Assembly (NCBI RefSeq): GCF_012220205.1 | Contig: NZ_CP047225.1 | Location: 434,001-498,000 of the forward strand | From: Mycoplasmopsis gallinacea | GTDB taxonomy: Bacteria; Bacillota_I; Bacilli_A; Mycoplasmatales; Metamycoplasmataceae | Length of the DNA: 64,000 nucleotides | Direction of reading: 5' to 3' | In this document: piece by piece, positions 44,079-54,066 of the stretch | Layout: each line of letters starts with the position of its first letter | Numbering within the stretch: position 1 is the first letter of the stretch | Notes under the pieces: model-generated | Database searches by the model: none | Seen by the model: the letters and a program-made list of their open reading frames with translations, nothing else | Told to the model about the DNA's origin: nothing | Position numbers and translations under genes: made by a program

Positions 44079-44761
44079 TGAATCGCTTTTTTGTGGATCA
44101 AAAAATTGATAATAAGTATTTTGAACTCTCAAAAGAAAATTTGGATCATTTAAAAGTGTTAAGAATTGGTGATAAACCATTTATTTGTGTTTATCAATCC
44201 AAATTCTTTGTTTGCAAGCAAGAAGGTACTAGGGCATATATTCTTGAAGAATTTGAAGAAAATCATGAACATTCTTTTCAGGTCGTGCTCTATATGCCTC
44301 TTATCAAATTAGAAAGATTTGAATGAGCACTTCAAAAAGCTACTGAACTTGGAGTTACAAAAATTGTGCCAGTTCAAACAAATTTCACTGACGGGGTGTT
44401 AGTGAAAAAGGTTAAATCGAAATGAGACAAATTTTCTCAAAGATGAAACCAAATTTTAAAAAATGCAGCTGAGCAAAGTTTTCGAAATATTATCCCAACT
44501 CTTAATGAAATTGAGAAATTTTCTAAAGCATTATTTGATAAAGAATTTATTAATATAATTGCACATGAAAAGCAAAAACTTACAAATGAAAGTATTTTTA
44601 ATAGCGAAAAAAATGTTGCTTTATTTGTAGGTCCTGAAGGAGGATTTAGTGAAAGTGAAATTACTTTAGCACTTGAAAATGGAGCTGAATGTATCTCTTT
44701 AGGTAAGCGAATTTTAAGAGCAGAAACAGCTGCAATTGCTTTACTTGCAAAATTAATTTAG
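44078..44761 (+). CDS. rsmE: 16S rRNA (uracil1498-N3)-methyltransferase RsmE
   Basis: 227 residues, SPOUT family. The knot motifs are LFVGPEGGFSESEI and LGKRILRAETAAIALL, with KLERFEWALQKATELGV earlier. Several TGA codons are Trp (about residues 83, 117, 123). The start overlaps the ABC-F stop (TAATG), coupling two ribosome-linked proteins. Confidence 0.92.
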
Positions 44762-44942
44762 CAATTTTTGTTGCTAATTATCAGCTATAAAAAATGTCTT
44801 ATTTTTTGAATATAATAAAATAATTTTTTGTGTTATAATAAATAAGCAATTTATTTAATGACCGAAGATAAATTTCAATTTTCATAAATATTAAACACTC
44901 AACAAGTATTAAAAATAAATAAATTAAACGTAGGAGGCAGTC

Positions 44943-45377
44943 ATGAGACAAACAACAATGCAACATGCACACCAAGCTGACAAAAAATGATATGTTATTG
45001 ACGCTGAAGGTCAAGTTTTAGGGCGTTTAGCATCATTTGTTGCTAGCGTACTTAGAGGAAAACACAAACCAACTTTCACACCAAATGCTGACATGGGAGA
45101 CAACATTATTATTGTTAATGCAGATAAAGTTGTTCTTACAGGAAACAAAGAAGAAGACAAAATCTACTACTCACACTCAGGATACCCAGGTGGTCTTAAA
45201 AGCATTACAGCAGCAAAACTTAGAGTTAAAAAACCTATTGCTCTTTTAGAAAAAGCAATTTTCGGAATGTTACCACACACAAAATTAGGAAACAGACAAC
45301 GTCGTAACTTATTTGTTTACGCAGGTCCAGAACACCAACACGCTTCTCAAAAACCAGAAAGATTAGAGGTTAAATAA
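44943..45377 (+). CDS. rplM: 50S ribosomal protein L13
   Basis: 144 residues, [20 protein letters not shown] with TGA for Trp, then [15 protein letters not shown] and [15 protein letters not shown] lies 7 bases upstream. A 180-nt leader separates it from rsmE and contains TATAAT near 44834. It is cotranscribed with rpsI. Confidence 0.96.
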
Positions 45378-45379
45378 TT

Positions 45380-45775
45380 ATGGCTAAAGAATTAGTATAC
45401 CGTGGATTAGGAAGAAGAAAATCTTCAGTTGCTCGTGTAAGACTTACAGAAGGAAAAGGAAACTTTGTAATCAACAAACGTGATGCAAGAGAATACTTGA
45501 CTTCAGATATTTACCTTAAAGATGCAAACCAACCTTTCGTTTTAACAGAAACAGTGGGACAATTCGATGTTAGTGTAAATGTTGCTGGTGGCGGATTAAG
45601 TGGTCAAGCAGGTGCTATTAGATTAGGTATTGCTCGTGCTTTACTTGAAGTTAGTGCAGATTACCGTGCAGCATTAAAAGCAGCAGGAATGCTTACAAGA
45701 GATGCTCGTGCTAAAGAACGTAAAAAACCAGGTTTACGTGCAGCTCGTCGTGCAAGACAATTCTCAAAACGTTAA
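45380..45775 (+). CDS. rpsI: 30S ribosomal protein S9
   Basis: 131 residues. It ends in [17 protein letters not shown], the classical C-terminal tail that reaches the P site, and contains [10 protein letters not shown]. It starts two bases after the rplM stop. Confidence 0.97.
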   Translation: MAKELVYRGLGRRKSSVARVRLTEGKGNFVINKRDAREYLTSDIYLKDANQPFVLTETVGQFDVSVNVAGGGLSGQAGAIRLGIARALLEVSADYRAALKAAGMLTRDARAKERKKPGLRAARRARQFSKR

Positions 45776-45831
45776 TTTATTTAATAATTTTTCTTATCTA
45801 TTTTACATTTTAGTGTATAATAGATATACAT

Positions 45832-45908
45832 GCGAGCGTAGCTCAGCTGGTTAGAGCACACGACTGATAATCGTGAGGTCGATGGTTCAAGTCCATTCGT
45901 TCGCACCA
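45832..45908 (+). tRNA. tRNA-Ile(GAU)
   Basis: 77 nt. Acceptor GCGAGCG/CGTTCGC with one G-U pair, anticodon stem CACGA/TCGTG around CTGATAA (anticodon GAT), T-loop GGTTCAAGTCC, encoded CCA. Confidence 0.97.
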
Positions 45909-45923
45909 TTTCATTTATGACCT

Positions 45924-45952
45924 AAAAGCAAGCACATTCGCTTGCTTTTTTC
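45924..45952 (+). terminator. Terminator after tRNA-Ile
   Basis: AAAAGCAAGC/GCTTGCTTTT, 6-nt loop, T-rich tail. Confidence 0.8.
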
Positions 45953-45986
45953 TTTTTTAAATTAGAATTAGGAGTATCATTTAACT

Positions 45987-46388
45987 ATGAATTCAAATGT
46001 TTTAAATTCGAAAAAAAGTTTTATAGCTGGACTTGTTTTATCAGCTTTATTTGCACTTTTTGCGATTGTAATTATCATTTTATTAGCATTAGTTGCAAGC
46101 GAACAAATTCAAATTAAAACAGTTACTAAGAAAAACTTAGGACTTGCGGTAATGGGGATTATTGCATTTAGCTTTATTGTAATCACCTTTTTCTTAATAA
46201 CAAGAATAATTGGTAAAAGATCAAACCTATTTGTGGTATTTAAAATATTACAAAATAGAGAAGAAAACAAACCAGATAAAACTTGAATTAAAGTGCTTAA
46301 AATAACTAATTTACTTAATAGTAAAACATCAAATCGCATTATTGAAGAATATAAAGATATGGTAGTTAAAAAAAGTTTTAAAATATAG
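45987..46388 (+). CDS. Two-helix membrane protein, unknown function
   Basis: 133 residues. There are hydrophobic segments at about residues 11-36 and 49-73, then a basic cytoplasmic tail with a TGA-encoded Trp (KTWIKVLKI). GGAG lies upstream of the ATG. I do not recognise the family. It precedes the large helicase by 115 nt in the same direction, with a possible separate promoter, so a functional link is only possible. Confidence 0.65.
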
Positions 46389-46503
46389 CAATTTTGCTGT
46401 ATTTTTTTATGTCATTTCCCCAAATATTGGAGCATTTGCACATAGATAATATATAATTTAAATAATAAATAAAATAAGATAAAAAATAAAAAAGGAAACA
46501 ACT

Positions 46504-49500
46504 ATGAAGGTTGATATAATTGAAACATTAACCAATAAATTGTTAAAAATTGGTTTAGACAATCAAAACATTAATTTCAGGGAAACAAAAACTTCTACTG
46601 TTAAAATTAATTATGATTTAAATGCTTTTTTAGATAGTGTTGAAAAGAAAAAAAGCATTTATTTTGAAGCTTCCAAAAATGATATAAAACCTATTTTGAG
46701 TGAAGGCCCTAAACATATTATTCTTCCTGCAGTTGGTAGCAAAGAAGAGCAAAGCAGAATCTTAAAAAACCTTTCTCGTAAGCATGCTACTTTTATAGAA
46801 GAAAATAATATTAACATTCTTTATTTAGCTGTAGGATTTGTTAGGTGAACTGAAGAAGATAAATTCCAAACTGAGCACTATGCTCCGCTTTTATTCTTGC
46901 CAGTAAAACTTATTCAAAAAAGTATTAAATCTCAATTTGAATTGCTTATTGAGGAATCTAACTTTATTGAAAACTTAGCTTTTATTAAGAAAATCAAAAA
47001 AGAATCTTCTTTTGATTTTTCATTAATTGATAAGCATCATTTAGAAAATTTATCACTTGCAAAATACTATGAGGAATATGCAAAACTTTTCAAAAAGCAT
47101 TTACCAAATCAAAAATGAACAATTGTAAATGATTGTTATCTTTCAATTTTCACTGACCAAAACCTTTACATTATTAACGATATTGAACAAAATCAAGAAA
47201 AGTTTTTAAACAATGATTTTGTTAAGTTAATTTTTGGCGAAAGCGCAAACTTAGAAAAATTTGATTTTAAAGACCTTTCAGATAAACAAGTGGATTTAAA
47301 ATTAGATCCAAATAAATACTGACACTTTTTACCTGCTGATATTTCTCAAGAAAAAGCAATTCAATATGCTATTGATGGCAAAAGTTACGTGCTTCAAGGG
47401 CCACCAGGAACTGGGAAAAGTCAAACTATTATCAACATCATCACTGAGCTTATTGCTAGAAATAAAAAGGTTCTTTTTGTTTCTGAAAAGCAAGCTGCCT
47501 TAGATGTTGTTTATAACAAACTTCACTCAAATGGGCTTAGTGATTTTGTACTTGCAATCCACAAAATTAGTGATAGAAATAAAAAAGATATTATTAATGA
47601 CTTGCATAACAGCCTTGAAAACTCAAGAATTATCTCTGAAGTTAAACAAGATTTCACTGAAACAGTTAAAAATAGTTATACATCTGCTAAAGAAAAACTT
47701 ATTAACTATGGTGAACTTCTTTTAGAAATTTATCAACCATTAAAAGTTAACTTATATCAATTAATTGGTAGATATTTTAATCTCAAGAAAGCTCAAGAGT
47801 TAATCTTTAAAATTCACAATATTTCAGCTATTGATGATAACCTTTTAAACAAAATTGTTTTGGGGATTAAAAAATACGAATTTAGTTTAAAAGAAATTGA
47901 CTATAACTCAAAAAACAACCCTTGATATGGATTTAAAAACACAACAATTACTAATAACCAAACCAATACCCTTGGAAATCACTTTGAAACAGTAATTCAA
48001 AACTTTGATCCAGTCATGGAAGAAGAATTTATTAAAGAGCTTCATGAGTTTGAAAAATTCATTTACCTTATTAACTTAGATTGAAAATCACACACTTTAA
48101 ATATTGAAGAAGATTTAAGACTTTTAGATTACAAGAACATTAAACAACACGAAAATGAAGAACTTAAAAAAGAGCTTCTTAAAATCTTTAAAACCACAGT
48201 ATTTAATTTAGATTTTTCTAAATATAGAGATTTTGAAATCAAGTTCCGTTCATCATTAAAAAGAATTGTATCTTCAGAATATAGCAAACTTAAAAACGAT
48301 CTTTATGACAACAGGTTAGATGGAAATGCTAAATTTAGTCATGAAAGATTAGTTGAACTTGCTAAGATGATTGAACAAATTGTTTTAAATGAAGAAAAAA
48401 TCAAAGAGTGCATTGATAAATTATCATTTATAGTTCCATCTAAATTTGACTATGAATACACCTTGCAATCACTTCGATGAGTCTTTTTCCACAAGAATTT
48501 CCCACATATAAAAAACACCATTTTATATAAGAAATCTCTTCCAGAAAACAAATTTGAAACCTTTATTAACAACTCAAATGATTTACTTGCTTCACTTAAA
48601 GAAATTCAAAGTAATTTTGATCTTTCACTAATTAACTTCTATGAATTACCTAAAGATCAAGTTAAAAAACAATTTAAATCACTTTTAGTACAAGTATATA
48701 AAAACACACTTCCAATTTACATTAACTTTTTAAAATCTAAGAAAGAGCTTCTTGATTTAAAACTTAATGACTTTATTGAAAAAACCGATTCAAAAAGAAT
48801 TTACAAAAACCTTGAAGATATCTTCCTTCGTCAATTCTACAAACTTTTAATTACTGATTTAAACACTAAAGTTAACCACACATTAGGTGTTAAAAATGAT
48901 TTAGTTAAACTTTATAAAGAAGAAGAAAGTAAGCTTGAAGAAATTGCAATCTTCAAAATTAAAAACAATATTAAAAATAGCATCATTAAAACTGATGCTA
49001 ACTATGAAGTTTCAATTCTTAAAAAAGAAGCTAATAAGAAAAATAAATTTATGCCTTTAAGAATGCTTTTCAGCAGAATTGGAAATTTAATTACAGACAT
49101 TAAGCCATGTCTTATGATGTCTCCTTTATCAGTAAGTAGCTACCTTAAAGATACTCCTGTACAATTTGATGCAGTTATTTTCGATGAGGCCTCACAGGTT
49201 AAACCAGAATTTGCTTTAGCTTCAATTGTTAGAGGGAAACAAATTATTATTTGTGGTGATAAAGAGCAACTTCCTCCTACAAGTTTCTTTGAAAGAATCG
49301 GGGAAGACGATACTGAATATAATGAAAATTATGAAGTTACAAACCTTAATGATTATGACAGTATTTTAGATGTTGCTTCATCATTTTTAAAAACAATTTC
49401 GCTTCAAAACCACTACCGTTCACTTAATGAAAACTTAATTTATGCTTCTAATAAGGAAATTTACAAAAACCTTATTTCATTCCCAAGCAATGATTTAGCT

Positions 49501-51096
49501 CAAGCTAAAGAAGCACTTGTATATCACAAAGTCAATGGTATTTATAAAAACTCAACTAACCAAATTGAAAGTGATGTGGTTGTAAATTTAGTTATTTCAT
49601 TATTTAAAAAATACAAAGATACCAAAAGAATTGGTGTTATTACATGTAATATTTCACAGCAACTTCTTATTGAGAAAAAACTTTACCAACAAGCAGCTAA
49701 CCAAATCGGAATTGAAAGATACATCAATAATAAAGATTTATTCTTTATTAAAAACATCGAAACAGTGCAAGGGGATGAATGCGATATTGCCATTTTAAAT
49801 ACCATTTATGGACCTGGTCCTGATGGAATTATGAGAATGAGCTTTGGACCAATTAACCAAGCAAATGGGTATAGACGGCTAAATGTCGCTATCACCAGAG
49901 CAAGGGAACAAATGCACATTGTTACCTCAATTCATGGAAGCGACATTATTGTTGATGATTCAACAAGTAGAGGAGTTAAATTATTACGTAACTACTTAAA
50001 TTTAGCTGAGCACGGAATTGATTCAAAATATGATTTACTTATGAATAATTCATTATTTAATGAAGATTTTGAAACTGAAGTGTACAATGAACTTGTGAAA
50101 AAAGGATATTCAGTTCAAAGAAAAATTGGAAATTCTGACTTTAGAATTGATTTAGCTGTCTTTGATAAAGAAAATCCAGATCGCTTTATTTGTGGTATTG
50201 AATGTGATGGTTCAAAATATCTTTCTTCACTTTCAACTCGTGAACGTGATAGAGTGAGAGAAATGATCTTAAATTCTCGTGGTTGAAAATTATACAGAGT
50301 ATGATCAGCTGACTGATTTAATAACAAAGATAGCGAGCTTAAAAAGTTAGTTCGGTTCATTGAAAAAGCTCAAAATGGCCAAATTGCTAATGAAACTCAA
50401 GAAATTAATAAAGCTAAAAGTTCAATTATGCAAAACCTTGATGAAACTGTAATTGAACAAGATTTAATTAATTCAATTTTTGAAGAATTTCCAAGATATT
50501 GAAACATCAAATCTGATGCATTTTACACTTTCTACAAAGAAATGTATGATCCACAAAATGATAGCTTACCATTTGATGATAAAGACATTAGAATGTCAAT
50601 TTTAGTGGATATTATTAACAAATATGCACCACTGCACGTAAGAACTTTAAAACAAATTCTTGCTTCACTTCCTAAGAAAGACTTCATTGAGCAACCTTTG
50701 AAAATTAATAAATGACTTAAAGATGTGCTTTTAGATATTCCAAATGAAGATGATTTCAAATTAGGAATTAATAATCAAAATAACATCTACTTAAAAGAGA
50801 ACTTCTTCTATGTAGATAATAAGGAAATTAAATTTAGAAAAAATAACATTGAGTACTTGGAAACAAGAAAAAGTAATGAATTTGCTCCTGAAGAAATTCA
50901 AGATTTTGTTTACCAAACAATTATTAAATCTAAAGTAATTTCACTTCTTGGACTTCAAGAACTCTTTATCGAACTTGTTGGAATTAAAACTGTTTCACCA
51001 GCTATTAAAAAACAAATTGATTTAGCGGTAGAAAACCTTAAAGTTGCCGGTTTAATTATTGAAAATGATGAAGGTGTTTTCTCAAGTTCAATTTAG
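46504..51096 (+). CDS. DUF4011-type superfamily 1 helicase with C-terminal Vsr/PD-(D/E)XK-like nuclease domain
   Basis: 1530 residues when TGA is Trp. The N-terminal region resembles DUF4011 (TNKLLKIGLDNQNINFRETK). SF1 (Upf1-like) helicase motifs follow: LQGPPGTGKSQT (P-loop 299-306), a long coiled-coil-rich insert (about 340-840), VIFDEASQ (D894-E895), ICGDKEQLPPT, VQGDECDIA and NVAITRAREQM. A nuclease-like block shows DFRIDLAVFD...ICGIECDG (near 1215-1236), then RGWKLYRVWSADWF. The last 250 residues are a separate helical region. This domain order matches the DUF4011-helicase-Vsr proteins reported as antiphage, but similar proteins are widespread in mycoplasmas and function here is inferred. 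Confidence 0.82.
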
Positions 51097-51099
51097 CAA

Positions 51100-51130
51100 A
51101 AAACCCACATTAATATCAATGTGGGTTTTT
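51100..51130 (+). terminator. Terminator of the helicase-nuclease gene
   Basis: AAAACCCACATT/AATGTGGGTTTT 12-bp stem, 6-nt loop, T tail. Confidence 0.85.
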
Positions 51131-51144
51131 CATTGCTTTTATAA

Positions 51145-51804
51145 CTATAATCAAGGTTGGAAAAGTAAAAAAGCTAAAACTATATTAATTAAAATAGCGT
51201 ATAAACTTGAATATTTTTTATAAAGAATAAATGATGTAGTTGTAAAAGCAACTGCTATAAAAATAAATAAAGTAATCAATCTTCACGAACTAAAGAAAAC
51301 TTTCTTAACTGAATCAGAATTAAAACTAAAATAACTTTCAGGGGTATTAAAAGTAAATCCAGGTGCTACAATTGGTATTAAAAGTTGAATAGCAAGTGCT
51401 ACTAATATCCCTGCAATTACAGGCTTAACAATTATTAAAAAGCTTTTTAAGAACCTATTTTGCTCAAATTTTTTAAGGTATTTCATTGCAAGAAGCATAA
51501 TGAAAATAGCTGGAAAAATAAAGATTATATATGTAAGGATCATTATTAAATATCCTCATCAATTGCCTTCAGAAATTAAATAACCAGTAAAAAGAGCGAA
51601 TTTAATTGACACAATTCCTGGTGAAGAATTTGTAGCTGCAATAACATTATCAATTGTTTCTTGAGCCATTTTTAAATTAAACACATTTGCAATTGTTTTT
51701 CACAGTCATACAAAAATAGGGATAAAAACTTGCCCACCACCAAAAACACTAAGACATACGAAGATTAATAAAGCTATTGTTAAAAGTAAGATTAAAATAA
51801 ACAT
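51145..51804 (-). CDS. Chromate transporter family protein, half 2
   Basis: 219 residues, starting MFILILLLTIALLIFVCLSV, with about six membrane helices. The CHR-family motif FGGGQVFIPIF and later TNSSPGIVSIKFALFTGY (Pro-Gly signature) are visible. Trp codons are largely TGA. The ATG overlaps the stop of the preceding half by three bases. CHR proteins are known for chromate efflux; in small genomes the substrate may be another oxyanion. Confidence 0.83.
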
Positions 51805-52385
51805 TATTTATCTCCTTTTTTAACTTTTAAGCTCACAAAATAATAACAAATGTAAATTAATAGCACACTTAAAATGGCTAAAACTGGCAAGTTAAATGGG
51901 GCAGGAATAAAAAGGTTAAATAGAATTGAAAAAAGTAAGATTCCAATTCATAAATAAAGATTCATTTGTTTAATATTTTGCTTAATGTAATGAAAAGCAA
52001 AATTACAAATAATAAAAATGATTGTAACAATAACTGAAGTAGCAAAAGTAATTAAATACTTTTGAGGAAGTAAATTAATTACAAAAAACATTCCAAAAGC
52101 AAATAATACATGTGGGAGCATTGCGAAAATAGTGAGAAATATTCCTTTCCAAAACCCGAATCATTTAATACACATATATGAAATGCTTTGAATAATTGAA
52201 GGGCCAGGAAGTGAGTTGGTGATAATTAAAATCTTTTCAAATTCTTCTTCAGTAATTCATTTCTTGCTTTCCACTGCTTCTTTTTTAATCATTGGCATTA
52301 AGGCATTTCCGCCACCAAAGGCAAAGAAAGTGAGTTTTAAAATGAATAATAAAGCTTTAAAAATAGTTGGTTTAATCTGCGTCAT
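51804..52385 (-). CDS. Chromate transporter family protein, half 1
   Basis: 193 residues, MTQIKPTIFKALLFILKLTF then FGGGNALMPMIKKE, and EEFEKILIITNSLPGPSIIQ, the CHR repeat signature. About five or six helices. It forms a pair with the overlapping downstream gene, as in short-chain CHR systems where two halves make the transporter. One Trp is TGG and others are TGA. The start lies 68 nt from divergent tRNA-His. Confidence 0.83.
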
Positions 52386-52452
52386 AGTAAATAAAATTAT
52401 AAAAAATATTTTTAGTTTTCTTACTTTATTGTATAATAAGTTTACACGTTAT

Positions 52453-52529
52453 GGCGAATGTGGTGAAGTGGCTAACACAGCGGGTTGTGGTCCCGTCATT
52501 CGCGGGTTCGAATCCCGTCATTCGCCCCA
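52453..52529 (+). tRNA. tRNA-His(GUG)
   Basis: Anticodon loop TTGTGGT (anticodon GTG). Acceptor GCGAATG/CATTCGC with an extra encoded G at -1 (52453) paired to C73, the histidine identity element. T-loop GGTTCGAATCC, encoded CCA. Confidence 0.96.
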
Positions 52530-52536
52530 TTTGAAG

Positions 52537-52563
52537 AAAGCATCTTAAAATGATGCTTTTTTG
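52537..52563 (+). terminator. Terminator of tRNA-His
   Basis: AAAGCATC/GATGCTTT, 7-nt loop, followed by TTTTG. Confidence 0.7.
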
Positions 52564-52615
52564 TTTTCAATTTTTAATAAAACTTGTATAATTAACAAGC
52601 AATATTTATTATTGC

Positions 52616-52648
52616 CTAGTGGAAGATTTTATTTATAAAAATCGCTAG
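52616..52648 (+). promoter_or_regulatory. L1-type translational operator in the rplK-rplA leader
   Basis: CTAGTG (52616-52621) pairs with CGCTAG (52643-52648). An asymmetric GAA loop and a second helix GATTTT/AAAATC follow. Helix, internal GGAAG, helix, GCUAGACCA is the layout of L1-binding sites that mimic the 23S L1 stalk. A TATAAT at about 52586 supplies the promoter. Confidence 0.6.
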
Positions 52649-52676
52649 ACCACAATATCGAAAGGATACATACAAC

Positions 52677-53261
52677 ATGGCAAAAGAAATTCAACGTATA
52701 GCTAAGTTGCAATTCCCTGCCGGGAAAGCTAAACCAGGTCCAGCTCTTGCTGGAGTGGGTGTTAACATGCCAGAATTTACAAAGGCATTTAACGATGCAA
52801 CAAGAGATAGAGGTGATGAACCAGTTCCTGTACAAATTACAGTTTACAAAGACAAAACATTCGAATTTAAATTATTCACAGCTCCTGCTTCATACAAAAT
52901 TAAAGAAGCTGCAAAAATCCAAAGCGGTGCTGCAAATGCTAAAACAACAATCGTTGCTACAATTTCAGTAGACCAACTTAGAGCAATTGCTGAATACAAA
53001 CTTCCAGATCTTAACACAGATGATGTTGAAGCTGCAATGGCTACAATCGCTGGAACAGCAAAACAAATGGGTGTTTTAGTTGAAGGATATGACGATATCT
53101 TCAAAGCTAAAGCAGAAGCTAAAGCTGCTGCAAAAGCTGCTTCAGCTGCTAAAGCTAAAGAAGCTGCACTTGCTGCTGCTGAAGAAGAATTAGTTGAAAC
53201 AAAAGGTCAAGCAATCGAAGTTAATGTAATTAAAGAAAAATCAGAAGAAGGAGAAGAATAA
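52677..53261 (+). CDS. rplK: 50S ribosomal protein L11 with C-terminal extension
   Basis: 194 residues against the usual 141. The first 142 are normal (LQFPAGKAKPGPALAGVGVN; AGTAKQMGVLVEG). A further 52 residues form an Ala/Lys/Glu-rich, probably helical and acidic tail (KAEAKAAAKAASAAKAKEAA, ending EEGEE). GAAAGG lies upstream. It is followed two bases later by rplA. Confidence 0.95.
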   Translation: MAKEIQRIAKLQFPAGKAKPGPALAGVGVNMPEFTKAFNDATRDRGDEPVPVQITVYKDKTFEFKLFTAPASYKIKEAAKIQSGAANAKTTIVATISVDQLRAIAEYKLPDLNTDDVEAAMATIAGTAKQMGVLVEGYDDIFKAKAEAKAAAKAASAAKAKEAALAAAEEELVETKGQAIEVNVIKEKSEEGEE

Positions 53262-53263
53262 TT

Positions 53264-53959
53264 ATGGCTAAAAGAATTTCTAAAAAATTAGAAGCTGCTC
53301 GTGCTAAATTTGATAGAACAGTTGCTTACGATTTAGAAGAAGCAATTAAACTTGCTAAAGAAACTTCATATGCTAATTTTGACGCTTCAATCGATCTTGC
53401 ATTTAACTTAAACCTTGACGTTCGTAAAGCTGATCAACAACTTCGTGGAGCTGTTTTACTTCCATTTGGAACAGGAAAATCAATTAGAGTATTAGTTGCT
53501 ACAAACAACCCAGAATCAGCTAAATCAGCTAAAGAAGCTGGAGCTGACATTGTTATTGATGGACCTGCTCTTGAACAAAAAATTAAAGAAGATGATTTTG
53601 ATTTTGACGTAATGGTTGCAGATCCTGCTATGATGCCATTACTTGGAAAATACGGGAAAAAACTTGGGCCTAAAGGTCTTATGCCTAACCCAAAAACAGG
53701 TACAGTTACACCTACACCTGCTAAAACAGTAGAAGAACTTAAAAAAGGTAAAGCAAACTACCGTACAGATAAAGCAGGGATTGTTCACTCTCTTATCGGT
53801 AAATCAAGTATGCCAACAGAACACTTAGTTGAAAACGCTAAAACATTAATTAGTTTAATTAGAAAACTTAAACCAGCTGCTGTTAAAGGAACATATATGC
53901 TTAACTTAACAGTTTCAGCATCAATGGGGCCAAGTGTTAAAATTAAACTTGAAAAATAA
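53264..53959 (+). CDS. rplA: 50S ribosomal protein L1
   Basis: 231 residues, full length. Signatures are GKKLGPKGLMPNPKTGTV and ANYRTDKAGIVHSLIGK. It is the last gene of the rplK-rplA unit and the presumed repressor acting on the leader. Confidence 0.97.
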   Translation: MAKRISKKLEAARAKFDRTVAYDLEEAIKLAKETSYANFDASIDLAFNLNLDVRKADQQLRGAVLLPFGTGKSIRVLVATNNPESAKSAKEAGADIVIDGPALEQKIKEDDFDFDVMVADPAMMPLLGKYGKKLGPKGLMPNPKTGTVTPTPAKTVEELKKGKANYRTDKAGIVHSLIGKSSMPTEHLVENAKTLISLIRKLKPAAVKGTYMLNLTVSASMGPSVKIKLEK

Positions 53960-53964
53960 TCACT

Positions 53965-53992
53965 AAAAGTATAGGTAAACCTATACTTTTTT
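53965..53992 (+). terminator. Terminator of rplK-rplA
   Basis: AAAAGTATAGG/CCTATACTTTT perfect 11-bp stem, TAAA loop, T-run. Confidence 0.85.
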
Positions 53993-54066
53993 ATATTTTA
54001 ATACCTTGTAAAATACACATTTATTGTGTATTTTGGTATAATGAAGTAATACTTAAAGGAGGGAAA

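Noticed and set aside
44758..44775. CIRCE element at the end of rsmE (TTTAGCAA...TTGCTAA)
   Set aside because: The spacer is 6 nt rather than 9, no heat-shock gene follows, and the left arm includes the rsmE stop. It is at most a weak hairpin.
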